A DNA stretch of 64,000 nucleotides, taken from assembly GCA_003116995.1 (NCBI GenBank), contig BDSL01000002.1, positions 1,200,001 through 1,264,000 on the forward strand, given 5' to 3'. Positions 24,501 through 37,100 of this stretch are shown in pieces (positions within the stretch are counted from its first letter, which is position 1; every line of letters begins with the position of its first letter). The position numbers and the translations under genes were made by a program. The DNA is from Yamagishiella unicocca. Lineage: Eukaryota; Chlorophyta; Chlorophyceae; Chlamydomonadales; Volvocaceae. A model generated the notes under the pieces. That model did not search any database and was not told the origin of the DNA. It saw only the letters and a list, made by a program, of their open reading frames with translations.

Positions 24501-25106
24501 CCAACTATCCACAGAGTGCGCTCGTAAAGTGTCAAGTCGTCATTACGCCGCTTAGCGATGCGGCGGCAACCAAAACTATGCTAGCGTCCAACCTACACCT
24601 GAAAATAGCTGTGTTATACTGTTTCAGCATGGGGTGCATCTGCCCCTTGCTGCAAGGCGACCTGCCAGGCACACGACAGCGGACAATATGAAGGGCCGTG
24701 GTGGATCGGCAATGAAGCCGGTGGAGGAAGGTAGCGACGCCAAGGTAGTTCATTTGGAGGCTGGTTCCGGCTGGGTCTGCATTAGGGGCGCTCAGGCAGT
24801 TGACTACGATGCGAAAGGTCTGGCGGGACCGCTCAACAGCAAGAGCTGCAGTTGCGACCATATGGAACTAGTGCACGGCGAAGTTCAGCATAAAAATGCA
24901 CCGCCCGATGTAACGCTTTTGGGAGCAGTGTGCCTAAGAATTGCTCGGGGCAGGGCTGTTAGCCTATGTATACACGGTTTCTTCGGGTGCCCACGACCAT
25001 GCAGTTCGATAATACCTCGCAAACATCACAACTTACCTGCTGTGACTTACCTGCTGTGCGCCTTTCCGTCCCCGTTGCACGACTTCAGTCGGTCGCCCCG
25101 ACCTCT
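21550..25106. other. Gene-poor intergenic region
   Basis: This is 3.5 kb without a convincing gene. TGTAA at 21605-21609 may end the hydroxylase transcript. At 22210 a plus-strand frame opens with a signal-peptide-like run (MYICYLLLLTPLVTHPAAAA), and near 22550-22700 another frame has GYLGNGTSCF and FWSGTNCN, but no phase-consistent splice joins them. An ORF around 24688-24960 (KGRGGSAMKPVEEG...) could be an upstream exon of the kinase gene or an unrelated short frame. No transposon ends or tRNA seen. Confidence 0.35.
21605..21609 (+). terminator. Putative poly(A) signal TGTAA for the prolyl-hydroxylase gene
   Basis: Plus-strand TGTAA 56 nt after the stop at 21547-21549. This spacing is short, so a more distal site is possible. 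Confidence 0.25.
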
Positions 25107-28100
25107 ATGGACGGCACATCACAGAAGGCGTCGTTAGACGAGCCCGGCAGGTTTAGAAAGCACATTTCCTTAAGCGCTATGAAGGCCGGAGAGGGCTCTT
25201 TCAGAGGGCTCTTCAGCCTTAGCAAGACGACGGATAAGTCCATCCACAACGGTGAGTTGGGCCGACGTACCCAGCATTCACAGTCAGTGACGGTGCTAAT
25301 TTGCCTTTGGGGGCCTTGCTGTCCTTATCTTCTTAACGCTCCCAAGGACGGGAATAGCTCCCATCTGGGTTTTGCTGGGGTTCACTTGCAAGCAAGCGTC
25401 CGGGTCAGCGTGCTGGACCACTTGTGTTTATCCCCGGCGGATGCCACGCTTAGAGATTTTCAGCGGCATCTGCTTGGTGGCCATTACTGGTAGCGGAGCC
25501 ACACAGCCCACTGAGCCGTCCCGGCACCGGCGGCAGGGCAGCCCACCACATCTCAGTCCACACATCCAGCTGCCAGAGCTGCGTACGCACCCCTGAGGGT
25601 GGACCGCCGAAACGCCCTTCCGTAGTCGGCCACCCGAGATCTCCCACACCGGCGTTATGCACACGCGCCACTCGCTACCCTGCCCTGCCATCGTCCGCGG
25701 GTGAACAAACGTACCTTGTCTGCCGCGTCGCACCCAGGCGGAACCGCCGGCGCCCTCCCTGCGCCAGCTACTCCCCTGCCCCCTGCCCCCGAAGCCAACC
25801 TGAGCCCAACGCATGAACGCACGCGCGTTGCCCTCAACCGGCCTATCACCGGCTTTGCGCGCAGGCCCCTCGATTCGCGAGGTGGGGGCAGCGTACTACC
25901 TGCGCGAGGAGATCCGTGCTGCCCGGGAGGCGGTGACCACCCTAGACACGGCCGTGTCGGGCGCGCAGTCGTTCCGCGAAAAGGCCACCAAGCTGCTGGA
26001 GGAGGCGCACCGGGCCCTGGGCCGGCTGGAGCAGGTGAGCGCGCAGGGCCGGCGGCGGGGCGGTGGGGTCAGCTGGGCAACATGCCAGGCGTAGCATGGG
26101 GAGCGTGGGGCTGGTAATGGGACAGGGATGGTTGTGTTGGGTGGCGGGGGGGGGGCTGCTGTCGGTGGCGGGAGCGGGCGATGCAGACCACCAATATGGC
26201 GGACCCGGGACCCAGGCTGGGGGACCGCGACCCGGGAGGGAAGCGGTGAGGATGGTGGGCGTGCGGGGGAGGGGGCAGCGGACCGCAGCGGGCAGCCAGT
26301 TGCCTCCGGTGCGGCGGGGGGGCAGGGGCGGTACAGGGCGGCAGGGGCGGTACAGGGCGGCAGGGGCGGTACAGGGCGGCAGGGGCGGTACAGGGCGGCA
26401 GGGGCGGTTGTTAGCGAGGAAACGTCTATAGCGACATTGGAGGGGGAACCAAAGGACTAGCGGGTGGGTGGGTGCGCCTGTTCAGCCCTGTTGGGGAGGG
26501 GGGGTGGCGGGATTGGGCGCTCCGCCATTGCTCGGCGCTGGGCGATTCTGTTGGCGCTGACGCATATGGATTTATGATTTTGAGGCATGCCACCCACCTC
26601 GCAGCTACTGGAGCCGCCCACCCAGCCACGGGTCATTGTTGCAACCCACCCACGCACCTACCCACCCACCCACGCACCCACCCACGCACGCACCCACGCA
26701 CCTACCCGTGGGTACACGGGTCTTCCTCGAAACCCACGCACTTGATGCTCGCCCGGCGCAGGCGGTGGCCTACCGCGACGGCGCCCCGGAGCTCATTGTG
26801 GTCGCCTGCGAGATCAAGTGCGCGGCGCGCCGCGGCATCACGCTGGTGGACGTGTACGGCAAGTACAGCACCATGGTCAAGGTGATGACGCTCTTCATGC
26901 GCTCCTACATCCACGCCAAATTCGACAAGCAGGCGGACCACCTCAAGTCGCTCATACCTCCGGCGGAGGTCATGCGCGGCGCACCCCCCTACGCGCTGCC
27001 GTCCGCCGGCGGCGCGGCGGCGCCCGCCGCACCCGGCGCCTCCCCCCCCATGGGCGCCGCCAGCGTCCCCACCTCCCCCGGCGGCTCCGCCGCCGCAACC
27101 TCCTCCGTACCCAGCGCCGTCGCGGCAGCCTCCATGACGGCGATGTCCTCCCAGCCAGCGCCAGCGCCACCGCCGCCACCGTCGTCTGCGGTGGCTCAGT
27201 CCCTGGGCCGCAGCTCCGTCTCGCATCAGGCCGGGGCCCAGGCCGCTCCTGCGGCCCCCCCGCTGCTGGGGACGATGCTGCGGCCTAACAAACACGACCG
27301 GGTGCACGCGATGGCGTACGTGCCGGCTGCGCAGGCATCCAGCGACTACGTGTGTATCTGGTGGTCCGCCGGTCAGATGCTGGAGTTCTACTCGGAGGCG
27401 ACGCAGTCCACGACTGGCTTCCAGATCGACAAGCAGGCGCTCAACGTGACGGCGCTGGGCATTGATGAGGAGGGTAACGTGTGGACGGGGCACGCCAAGG
27501 GGCTGGTGCGCGTGCGGCCCAAGCAGCAGTGGGAGTTCATGGTGGAGGACAGGGCCTTCTCGTCGTCGGTCAAGGCGATCACGTTTGACGAGGCGGGGCG
27601 CGCGTGGGTTGGGGACGACAGCGGCCGCATCAAGGTGGGTGAGGGGCGTGCTGCACCGCCGGCGCTGCGTGTGTGTGTGTTTTATAAATGCTGAGCTGCG
27701 TGTGTGTGTGTGTGGCAAGTAGACCCGGGTACGTGGCCCGGGGAAACGGAGGGGGGAAACCAACTGGCGGCGGGGGGGCGGGGACGCACGGCGTGGGGTG
27801 CTGGATGCCGGATGCGGTGGGGATGTACGTCTGAGGGGATGAACGTCCGCGCGCATGATGATGTACACAAGCTGCACCACGTCGAGTGCAGCGAAGCGCT
27901 GACACAGCAGCACGAAGCGCAAATCCCACCTGCCGCTCTACTCGTTGTTATGAACCGGCGTATTGCGTGAAAGAGGACGGGGAATGGGTAAAAAGAAATG
28001 CGCGAACAAAGGGCTGTCGGAAAAAGCTCGGCATATCTGTATCCGCGCGCACCGGTATGTGCCGGATGCGGTGCATGTTATCCAGGCGGGTTGGGTCTTG

Positions 28101-31100
28101 AGGGCGGGTGAGGGTCCTGGAGGAATGGCGGACCCACATGTCCGCTCGGAACGCCCTCACCGGCAGGTGCTGGGGTACGACCCGCGGGCCGGGCGGCTGG
28201 AGACGGTGGCGTCGCTGCAGCGCTCGCCCGCGCTGCTGGCAAAGATGAAGGGCGCGCTGGCGGACACCACCCGCGGCCTGTTCGGCAAGCGGCACTGCGC
28301 CAACAGCGGCACCAGCGGCCAGGCGTCGGCGGCGGCAGTCTTCGCGAACGCCTCGGCGGTGGCGGCAGCCGCTGCGTCGGCCGCCGTGGGCGTGGCGACG
28401 GCCGCTGCGGCGTCGGCGGCGGCCGCCGCAACTCAACCGATAACTGCCGCCCTCACTGGTGGGCGGGACGGTAGCCCGGGGGCGTCCAACAGCGCCTCGG
28501 GGCACACGCCACCAGTGGCTATCGAGGGGCCGGTGCGATGCATCTTCCTGCGGGGGGGACGAGCCTGGACCAGCGGCGGAAGGGCCAGCGGCTGGCTGCA
28601 GATGTGGGACGCCATCTCGTTCCAGGTTGGTCAGGGGCTGGGAGTGGGGCAGGGCAGGGCGGGCAGGGGCTGGGAGTGGGAGTGGGGTAGGGCAGGGCGG
28701 GCAGGGGCTGGGGGTGGGAGTGGGGTAGGGCAGGGCGGGCAGGGGCTGGGAATGGGGTAGGAGGGGCTGGACAGGCGGCGGGATGTGGTGGTGGCGGGGT
28801 GTGAGGGAAGATGTAATGGTTTCGGGGCTGGAGGGTGCATGCAAGGGCTGCCGTGCGCTGGCGGGCTGTGGTCCTGTCGAGAGGCCGTGCTGGTTGTACA
28901 GGCACCACGTAGTGCTCGGCCCTCGTGGACGAGCCTGGCATTTACTGGCGAAGTCAGGTCGTATCTGTTGGTGTGCGAGGAGCGTCCGTGGTACGATGGA
29001 GGTGGAGGCGGCCGTCAGCTCCTGAGGGTTTCGTTTCCCCCCTTCCCTCGGGCCTGGGTCTCATTCTGTTCCCCCCCCTGCCCCCAGGACCTGGACGTGT
29101 ACGACTGCTGCGCCTTCGGCCCCTGTCACGCCATGACCTCGCTGCGGTGGCCTGCCGCCTCCGCCTCGGCCGCCTCCAGCTACCACCAGCCCGCATCCCA
29201 GCACCGCCACACCCACAGCGACGGCCCCTCCACCTCCGGCCCCCCGGATGCGCTCGCGCCCATCGCCGCCGCCGCCGGCTGCTCTTGGCGCCTGCTGACC
29301 GGCCACGAGAACGGCCAGCTGCTGCTGTGGCACCCGGACCACAAGAACCTCGCCCCGCTGCTGCGCATCGGCGAGCCGGGCAGCCCCTGCCGCGGCATCG
29401 CCGCCTTCGAGGCCTTCCACCTGGTGGCCACCGGGCACCAGAACGGCGAGCTGCACCTGTTCATGCAGCCCACCACGGAGAGCGGCCTGCCGCCGGGCTC
29501 GGACTCCGTGTCGCCGCTGTCGTTCGGCACGCTGAGGCCGCGCACGGTGCGAAGGCTGGCGGGGGGAGAGGGTTTTAAGGAAAACCCGTGGGTCGACATG
29601 GCGTGGGGGAGGGAGGAGGAAGGGGGTAGGCCAGGGAACGGCGGGGGCCAGGGCTGCGGCGACGGAGGACGGGTTGTGGCTGCGCCAGGCAGCCGCGAGA
29701 GCAGCCCCTATGGACCTGGCCCGCGGCGCGCGCGTCTTGACCCTTCCGATGAGTTCATCCGATCGCCGCCCCCAACCTCGCCCACCCCCCAACCTCGCCC
29801 ACCCCCCAACCTCGCCCACCCCCCAACCTCGCCCACCCCCCAACCTCGCCCACCCCCCAACCTCGCCCACCCCCCAACCTCGCCCACCCCCCAACCTCGC
29901 CCACCCCCCAACCTCGCCCACCCCCCAACCTCGCCCACCCCCCAACCTCGCCCACCCCCCAACCTCGCCCAACCCCCAACCTCGCCCACCCCCCAACCTC
30001 GCCCACCCCCCAACCTCGCCCACCCCCCAACCCACCCCCAACCTCGCCCACCCCCCAACCTCGCCCACCCCCCAACCCACCCCCCAACCACTCCCACCCC
30101 CCAACCTCGCCCACCCCCCAACCCACCCCCCAACCTCGCCCACCCCCCAACCTCGCCCACCCCCCAACCTCGCCCACCCCCCAACCTCGCCCACCCCCCA
30201 ACCCACCCCCCAACCTCGCCCATCCCCAACCTCGCCCACCCCCCAACCCACCCCCCAACCTCGCCCACCCCCCAACCTCGCCCACCCCCCAACCTCGCCC
30301 ACCCCCCAACCTCGCCCACCCCCAACCCACCCCCCAACCCACCCCCCAACCCACCCCCCAACCTCGCCCACCCCCCACCCTGCCCCCAACCTCGCCCACC
30401 CCCCACCCTGCCCCCAACCCGCGCCCGCACCAGGTGACTATCCAAGCTCACAAGAGCCGTGTGGACCGCATGACTCACTCGGGTACCTCCTGCGTGACCG
30501 CCTCCATGCTGGGGACCATCCGCATGTGGCACGCGGCCGACCTGGCGGTGGAGGCGCACCGGCACGGCCTGCTCACGCACACCGCCTCGTACGGCTCGCT
30601 GCTGGGCGCTGCGAACGGCGGGCCAGGGCCGCCCAGCACCAGCAGCGGCGGGCCCAGCATGCAGGCGGGGGCCTCCCGCTACCCGCAGTCGAGCAGCCTA
30701 GGTGGGGAGAGGACCTGTGCGGGGACGCCTGTGGGGAGAGGACCTGTGCGGGGGAGGACCTGTGGGGGGAGGACCTGTGGGGGTAGGACCTGTGGGGGGG
30801 AGGACCTGTGGGGGGAGGACCTGTGGGGGGAGGACCTGTGGGGAGACCTGTGGAGGGACCTGTGGGGAGACCTGTGGGGGACTTGTTGGGGTGCAGCCAT
30901 CACCAGGAGAGGTGCAGTGATGAACGTCGGGGCGTGACGTGGCACGGTGGGACGAGTGTGGCGATGCCCGGGTGGCGATGGCTGGGCGGCGATGGCTGGG
31001 CGGCGATGGCTGGGCGGCGATGCCCGGGTGGCGATGGCTGGGCGGCGATGGCTGGGCGGCGATGGCTGGGCGGCGATGGCTGGGCGGCGATGGCTGGGCG

Positions 31101-34100
31101 GCGATGGCTGGGCGGCGATGGCTGGGCGGCGATGGCTGGGCGGCGATGGCTGGGCGGCGATGGCTGGGCGGCGATGGCTGGGCGGCGATGGCTGGGCGGC
31201 GATGGCTGGGCGGCGATGGCTGGGCGGCGGTTGCGCTTCGGTCTGTGGCCTCCCTACCTGACGGGGCTGTGCGCGCTGGCCTGGCGGCTCAGACGGGGGA
31301 GCTGGGATGCGCTGTCGAAGCTGCTCGCGACTGTTTTCCCACCTGCTCCAACCCCCGCCTGCGACGCCCTTTTTGCCGCTCCCCCTCCAGGCGAGCTCTC
31401 CTCCCAGAACCCCTCGTCGCTGTACCAGCAGCCCTCCAACTTCAGCCGGGAGTCCGCCAAGCGCCTGGCCGACATGCAGCCGACAGCCAGCGGGCAGTAC
31501 GGCAGCCCTGCCGCTGGCCTGGCGGGTTATCCCAGCGCCATGCTGGCTGGCGCCTCCACCATGTCGACCAACCTGTCGGGGGTGCTGTCCGGGTCGCAGG
31601 GTTCGATGCAGCAGGCGGCAGGCGCTGCAGGCGCCGCCGGGTCGACCGGGCTGCACCGCGCCAGTCAGGGCTCCAAGGACAGCATCGAGGCGGGGGCAGG
31701 CACCGTCACCAATCAGGTGGGGGCGCCGCGACGAGGGCGGAGTTGGGGTGGGGCTCCACTGGGGCGCCAGCGGACACGAGGGTGTGTTGCGGCTGGAGGG
31801 GGTATGGCCTTGACATCATGTGTCCCATCCGGCTGGAGGGGAGAGAGGGGACGCCCGATAGCTCCAGGGGTGCGCCCTGCACGCCAGCTAGGCCACCTGC
31901 CCCGCCAGCTACGCCACCTGCCCCGCCAGCTACGCCACCTGCCCCGCCAGCTAGGCCACCTGCCCCCGCTGTGGCCGCGCACCGCCTTGCTCCCAGACTT
32001 CCTGCAGCCCTTCCGCTGCCTACGCATGTCACTTTACGGTTTATGGGGCCCGCTCATGCCACCCCTCACCAGTGCCCCCTCCCCTGCTCCCCCTGCCCGA
32101 TCCTCCCCCTCGTTCCACTCGCTCCACAGAGCAGCACCAACACGCTGGCTGAGGTGGGTCCCTCCTCCCAGGTGATGATGCCGGGTCCCGCGACCGGCAT
32201 CCCGCACTTCCAGACGATTGACGCAGCGGAGCTCAGCATGCAGAAGCTGATCGGCTCGGGGGCGTACGGCAAAGTGTGGCTGGCGGATTGGACGGGCGTC
32301 CAGGTGCGGACGTTCGGGCCGCCACAGGGGGCGGCGGTTAGGGCGGGGTGAGAGGGAGTTTGCGAGGAAAGCCTGTGCACTAGGAAGCCGGGCGGGGGTG
32401 GGATGGCGGCGGATGGGACGCAGTCGCGAGCAGCGGCTGGCGCCCGAGCAGCAGCTTTACTAAATATAGGTATCAACATTAGCTTCATCCCCGGAAAGGC
32501 ACCTGGAATGAGAATGGGAATGGGCAATTCCCCACAATGGGTATGTGGGAAATCGACTTTTGGGCTTCTTCTTCATGCTGCAGGGGCGGGGCTGGGGTGG
32601 ATATGGCCCGAAATGTTGCTACCGCGTTGGAATGCTGCCCAGGGCCATTGGGTTGGGGATGGCCCGAAATGTTGCTACCGCGTTGGAATGCTGCCCAGGG
32701 CCATTCCCCCAGTCAAATCCGGAATGCTGTGCCGACAAACGTCCCTGTGTGTGCGTGTGTGTGGTGAGGGGGCCGGTGCGCAGGTGGCGGTGAAGGAGCT
32801 GTTTGGCCTGCACGGCGGGCGCGACAACGGGGACAAGGAGTACAGCGCGCTGATGAACGAGGTGACGCTGCTGGGCAGTTTGAGCCACCCCAACATCATG
32901 AGGTTCCTCGCGGTGAGCAGGGCGGCCGGGGGGTAAGGACGGGGGGCGCAGAGGGACGCAGCGGAGCGACACTTCGGGGCGGGGGGACGCGGGAGAAGGG
33001 AGCTGGCTGCATGGCGGTCGGCGGCGTACTTCCCAAGCCTCTCCGTCGCTGGTTTCACCTACACGGCAGCCTTCATCTGCCTGCCCAGCACCATCACCTC
33101 ACCGTCCTCATCCTAATCCTCGTCATCACCACAACCACCGTGTTAAGATCCTCTCCATCCCTGCTCACCCCGCTGTGCCCGTTCCTCTCCCCCTCCGCCA
33201 CTCTTCCTACCCCCCCCCCCGCGCCAACTATCCTGTCCTTTTCGCGTCAACTTGTTTTTATGCCACCCCCCCACTACATTTCCCCAGTCGCGTTACCGGT
33301 TCTTTTATTGTTTTTATTGTAACCCCCGGCCCCCCCCCCGCAGATGTGCCTGGACCCCCCCCTGATCGTGATGCAGTACTACCCGCACGGCAGCCTCTTC
33401 GACCTGCTCCACCGCGCGCAGAAGGGCTCCCTCAAGGCGGCCAAGGAGCTGTCCTGGAGCAAGCGGCTGGACATGCTGCGGGACGTAGCGGCAGGGATGC
33501 AGTACCTGCACAGCCGCAAACCGCCAGTCATACACGGGGACCTCAGGTGGGGTGCGGATGGGGTGGAGGGGGGCGAGAAAACCTTGGGTATGAAAGGACT
33601 ACCGTTTAGAACACACGTGGTGGAGGTCGGCCAGGAAACGGATGGCTGCGCGCGGAAGGGGGTGGGGTAGGGAGCAAGGCCCTTCTGTGGCTCTCCCGTG
33701 TGTAGGGCAGGGCAGGCTCCAGTGGGCATGGGTGTGACCTGTGGCAGGTGAGTTGCAAGCTGGATGCTTACGATGGATGCTTCCTGCGGGGATCATGGTG
33801 ACCTGGGCCAGCCGCGCTTTTTCTGCGTCCGAGCCCCTCCCTCTGCCTCCTCCCTCCCCCACCTCCTCCGGCCCAGGTCCCCCAACCTGCTGCTCGACCT
33901 GACCATCGACCACGACCGGCCCCGCTTCCACGTCAAGATCGCGGACTTCGGTCTGGCGCGCATGGCGACCAACGCCAACGGCAGCGTGATGGTGTCGAAG
34001 ACCACCAACCCGCGCTGGCTGGCGCCGGAGGTGCGGTGTGGAGCGCCCGGGGGGTTAAAGAGAATCCGCGAATCCACGGCCGACAAACCGGGGGGTAGCG

Positions 34101-37100
34101 TAGGAACACGTGTTGTGCATACGAGGCAAAGTATCTGATAGGCTTGGATACGACTGATGTGGGGCGTCTGTTTTAGGGTTGGTGCGTATACGGCTGGTGC
34201 GGGACGTTTGTATCAGGTTTGCGCGCCGGAGGACTTTGGGGGGTGGTCGCAGGACGAGGCGAAGATCCCAGCTCCGGTCCCCACGCTAAACGGCGCCAGG
34301 CAGGTGGAGCGCGCAGTGCGCTGGAGCGTGTGAGCGTGTGAGGCGATGTGGGTGTCACAGCACACAGCGGTCAGTCGCTAGACCATGGCTGCCTCATGGC
34401 ATCTTTAGGCGGCCTCGCCTGATGGCATCTACCGACGAGTCGGCGGCTGGTTCAGCGCGCTGCCGCCAGTCGTGCCTGCCTCCCCACACGGTCCACCACC
34501 GTCACCGCCCTCTCCCCCCGCCCAAATTCCCACGTCGATTCACCGGGCTGCCCTCAACCCCCTTTCCCCTGTGCACAGGTGATCAGGAATAGCTCCGTGG
34601 GCAAGGCGGCCGACGGTAAGTGCGCGGCAGGTCTCAGGTTGCTGCTGCTGCTGCTGTAGCGTCACCGAAGAAGCGCCCGTACAGTCCGCCGCGTCTGGAG
34701 TGCAGCCATCGAATCCGCGTGGTTGCACCTGTGCAAGGGCAGACGGGCCGGGGAAAGCATGGGCCGCGTCCTCAGGGCGGCCGTCCTTTCAGTAATAGAA
34801 GCAGGATGGGGCCCATGGAGTCCGATAGGTGCCAGTGCTGTCTGCTTTCGGCAGATTCCGCGATGATTCCGCGATGATTTCCGCGATGATTCTGGGGCGG
34901 GGCTGGCCTCCCACCAGGGGCTACCTCTCACGCCTCCGCTTCGCTCGCCCCAGTCGGTCTACCTGCGACGCTCCTACAAATCACCCCGCTCCTCCCCGGC
35001 ATCGCCATCCGTCGCTCACCCTGCTCCGCCGCCGCCCCTCCCACCTCGCCCCGCAGTGTACAGCTTCGCCATCATCATGTGGGAGATGCTCACGTGGCAG
35101 CAGCCGTACCAGGACATGCTGTCCGTGCAGGTCATGTTCTCCACCGTCACCGAAAACTCGCGTCCCGATGTGCCGGCTGACTCGGACCTGCCCGGCGGCC
35201 CAGGCGTGTCCCTGCACCTGTACCGCGAGTTGATGGAGAGCTGCTGGCACCAGGATGCTACGGCGCGGCCGTCCTTCAAGGAGGTGGTGGAGGTGTTCCA
35301 GGTGAGGGAGGGGGGCGGGGCGGGGGTTTCGGAGAAGACCCGTGGATGCGAGAAAAACCGTACCCCGGAGGGGGTGGTGGAGGTGTTCCAGGTGAGGGAG
35401 GGGGTTTAAAGAGAATCCGCGAATCCACGGCCGACAAACCAAGGCGGAGGGAGGGGGGCTGGGAGGGGGTGGGGGAGGTGTTCCAGGAGGGGGCTGCGGG
35501 GAGTGCGGAGGGGGCTGCGGGGAGTGCGGAGGGGGCTGCGGGGAGTGCGGAAGGGGCTGGAGGGACGTGCTCTAGGGGGGGTCCACCGTAGCGGAAGCTG
35601 CGCTGGACAGTCGTGTGAATCCGCACGGGGCCACGTGCCTCGTCGCACCCCGTACCTGCCAGCCCGGTTCGGACACGGGGACACCCGCATCGCCTGCAGG
35701 AGCTCCTCCCGACAGCCACCCGACGCTCGAAACCCGCCGCCCGCCGCCTCCGTGTTGTCCACAGGCCATGCAGCGCGTTGAGATGGACACCGCCAAGCAG
35801 CAGCGCCAGCAGCAGCAGGCGGCAGCGAGTGCGCACCAGCAGGGCCGCCGCTCCCGCGGCCCGAGCGATACGGGCGGCCCGGCTGCTGGCGGCCCCGGCA
35901 ACGGCGCCTTGGTGGCGGAGGCGTCCGGCTCAGGTAGTGCGCCGGGAAGCGGAGGGAGCAACAACGGCGGGGGGGGCACGGCGGCTGCGGCCGGTGCCGC
36001 TGCGCGCCGCGCCGCCGCCGCTGGCGTCGCCTCGCCGTTCTCGGGCACGGCACTGGTCGCGGCGAAGGAGCCTGAGGGGCAGCAGGGCCGCGCGGGGCCG
36101 GCGGCAACCGACGGCCTCGCGCATCCGCACCAACAGTACGGCAGCGTTCTCCCGTTGTACGGCATGAGTCCGATTCTGGAGGAGACGGCGTCTGGGGCTT
36201 CGCCGGTGACGGCCTTCACCGTTTCGGTGCCGTCGGGCGCCGCCCGCGCCGCCGCCCCGGCGTCAGCCGCCACTGCGGCGGCGCCCTCTCCCTTCTCCAG
36301 CGCCGTCGCGCCCGTTGTTGCGAACGCCGCGGCAGTGCCCGTGCGCTCTGCTCCTGGCACGTACACAGAAGCGGAACCGGCAGGCGCCTCGCCGCCGCGG
36401 CAGCATCAACTGCTCCCGCCCTCCGCCATCAACCACCACCAGCAGCCGCACGCCCCCCACCAGCACGTGCACTTCGCGGCGAGCGCCTTTGCGCAGGCGG
36501 CAGCTGAGCCCCCGCCCGAGTCGTTCTCCTCTCCCTCCTCACCCGCCTTCGGCACCCGGTCCCGCGGCGCCGCGTCAGCCCGCCCCAACCCGCCGTCCTC
36601 CGCCTCCTCCGCCGAGAGCGGTGCTGTACCTGCGTTGAGCGGTGGCAGCAACATCGCGGGGGCCCCCAGCACCGCCTCCTCCTCGCGCCAATCGTCCACG
36701 TCCACCTCCGGCCGGGCGATCGGCGCCGCCGCGGCGGCGGCGACGGCGGCTGCAGCCGCCGCCGCCATGGGCGCCGCCATCCCTGGTGGCACTGGCGCAC
36801 GCAAACCGGGAACCGTGCCATCAGCCGGTGCACAGGCGGGCCGTACGGGCGGATCTGGGACGAGCACTCCGCGCCGAGACGGCGCCCCAAGTACGGGCGG
36901 TATCCCGAGTGTAAGCGGCGCGGCAGCCGCCGCCGCCACGGCATCAGCTGCCTCCGCCAAGGCGGCGGCGGCCCGCCGCGGCGGCGGTGCTGCGGCCCAC
37001 ATTAGCGAGGCCTACTCGGTTCCCGTGAGCGGCATCACCTCCCTCAGCCCCTTCGCCTCCTTGCCGGCCTCCCAGCTCGGCGAGCTGGACGCCGCCGCGC

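Noticed and set aside
24634..25106. ORF KGRGGSAMKPVEEG... as an additional 5' exon of the kinase gene
   Set aside because: No donor or phase pairing with 25107 could be defended, and no domain is seen. It is left as a possibility only.
29061..30786. Very long ORFs on both strands (up to 550 codons) through the kinase intron 5 region
   Set aside because: They are produced by a stop-free 17-bp repeat. The kinase exons on either side splice in phase without it.
29766..31229. Regular repeats suggesting a CRISPR-like array
   Set aside because: Direct tandem repeats without spacers in a eukaryotic intron.
30808..32351. ORFs with WLGGDGWAA-type repeats
   Set aside because: A 14-bp tandem repeat read in frame. 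It lies between a good donor (30702) and a good acceptor (31390).
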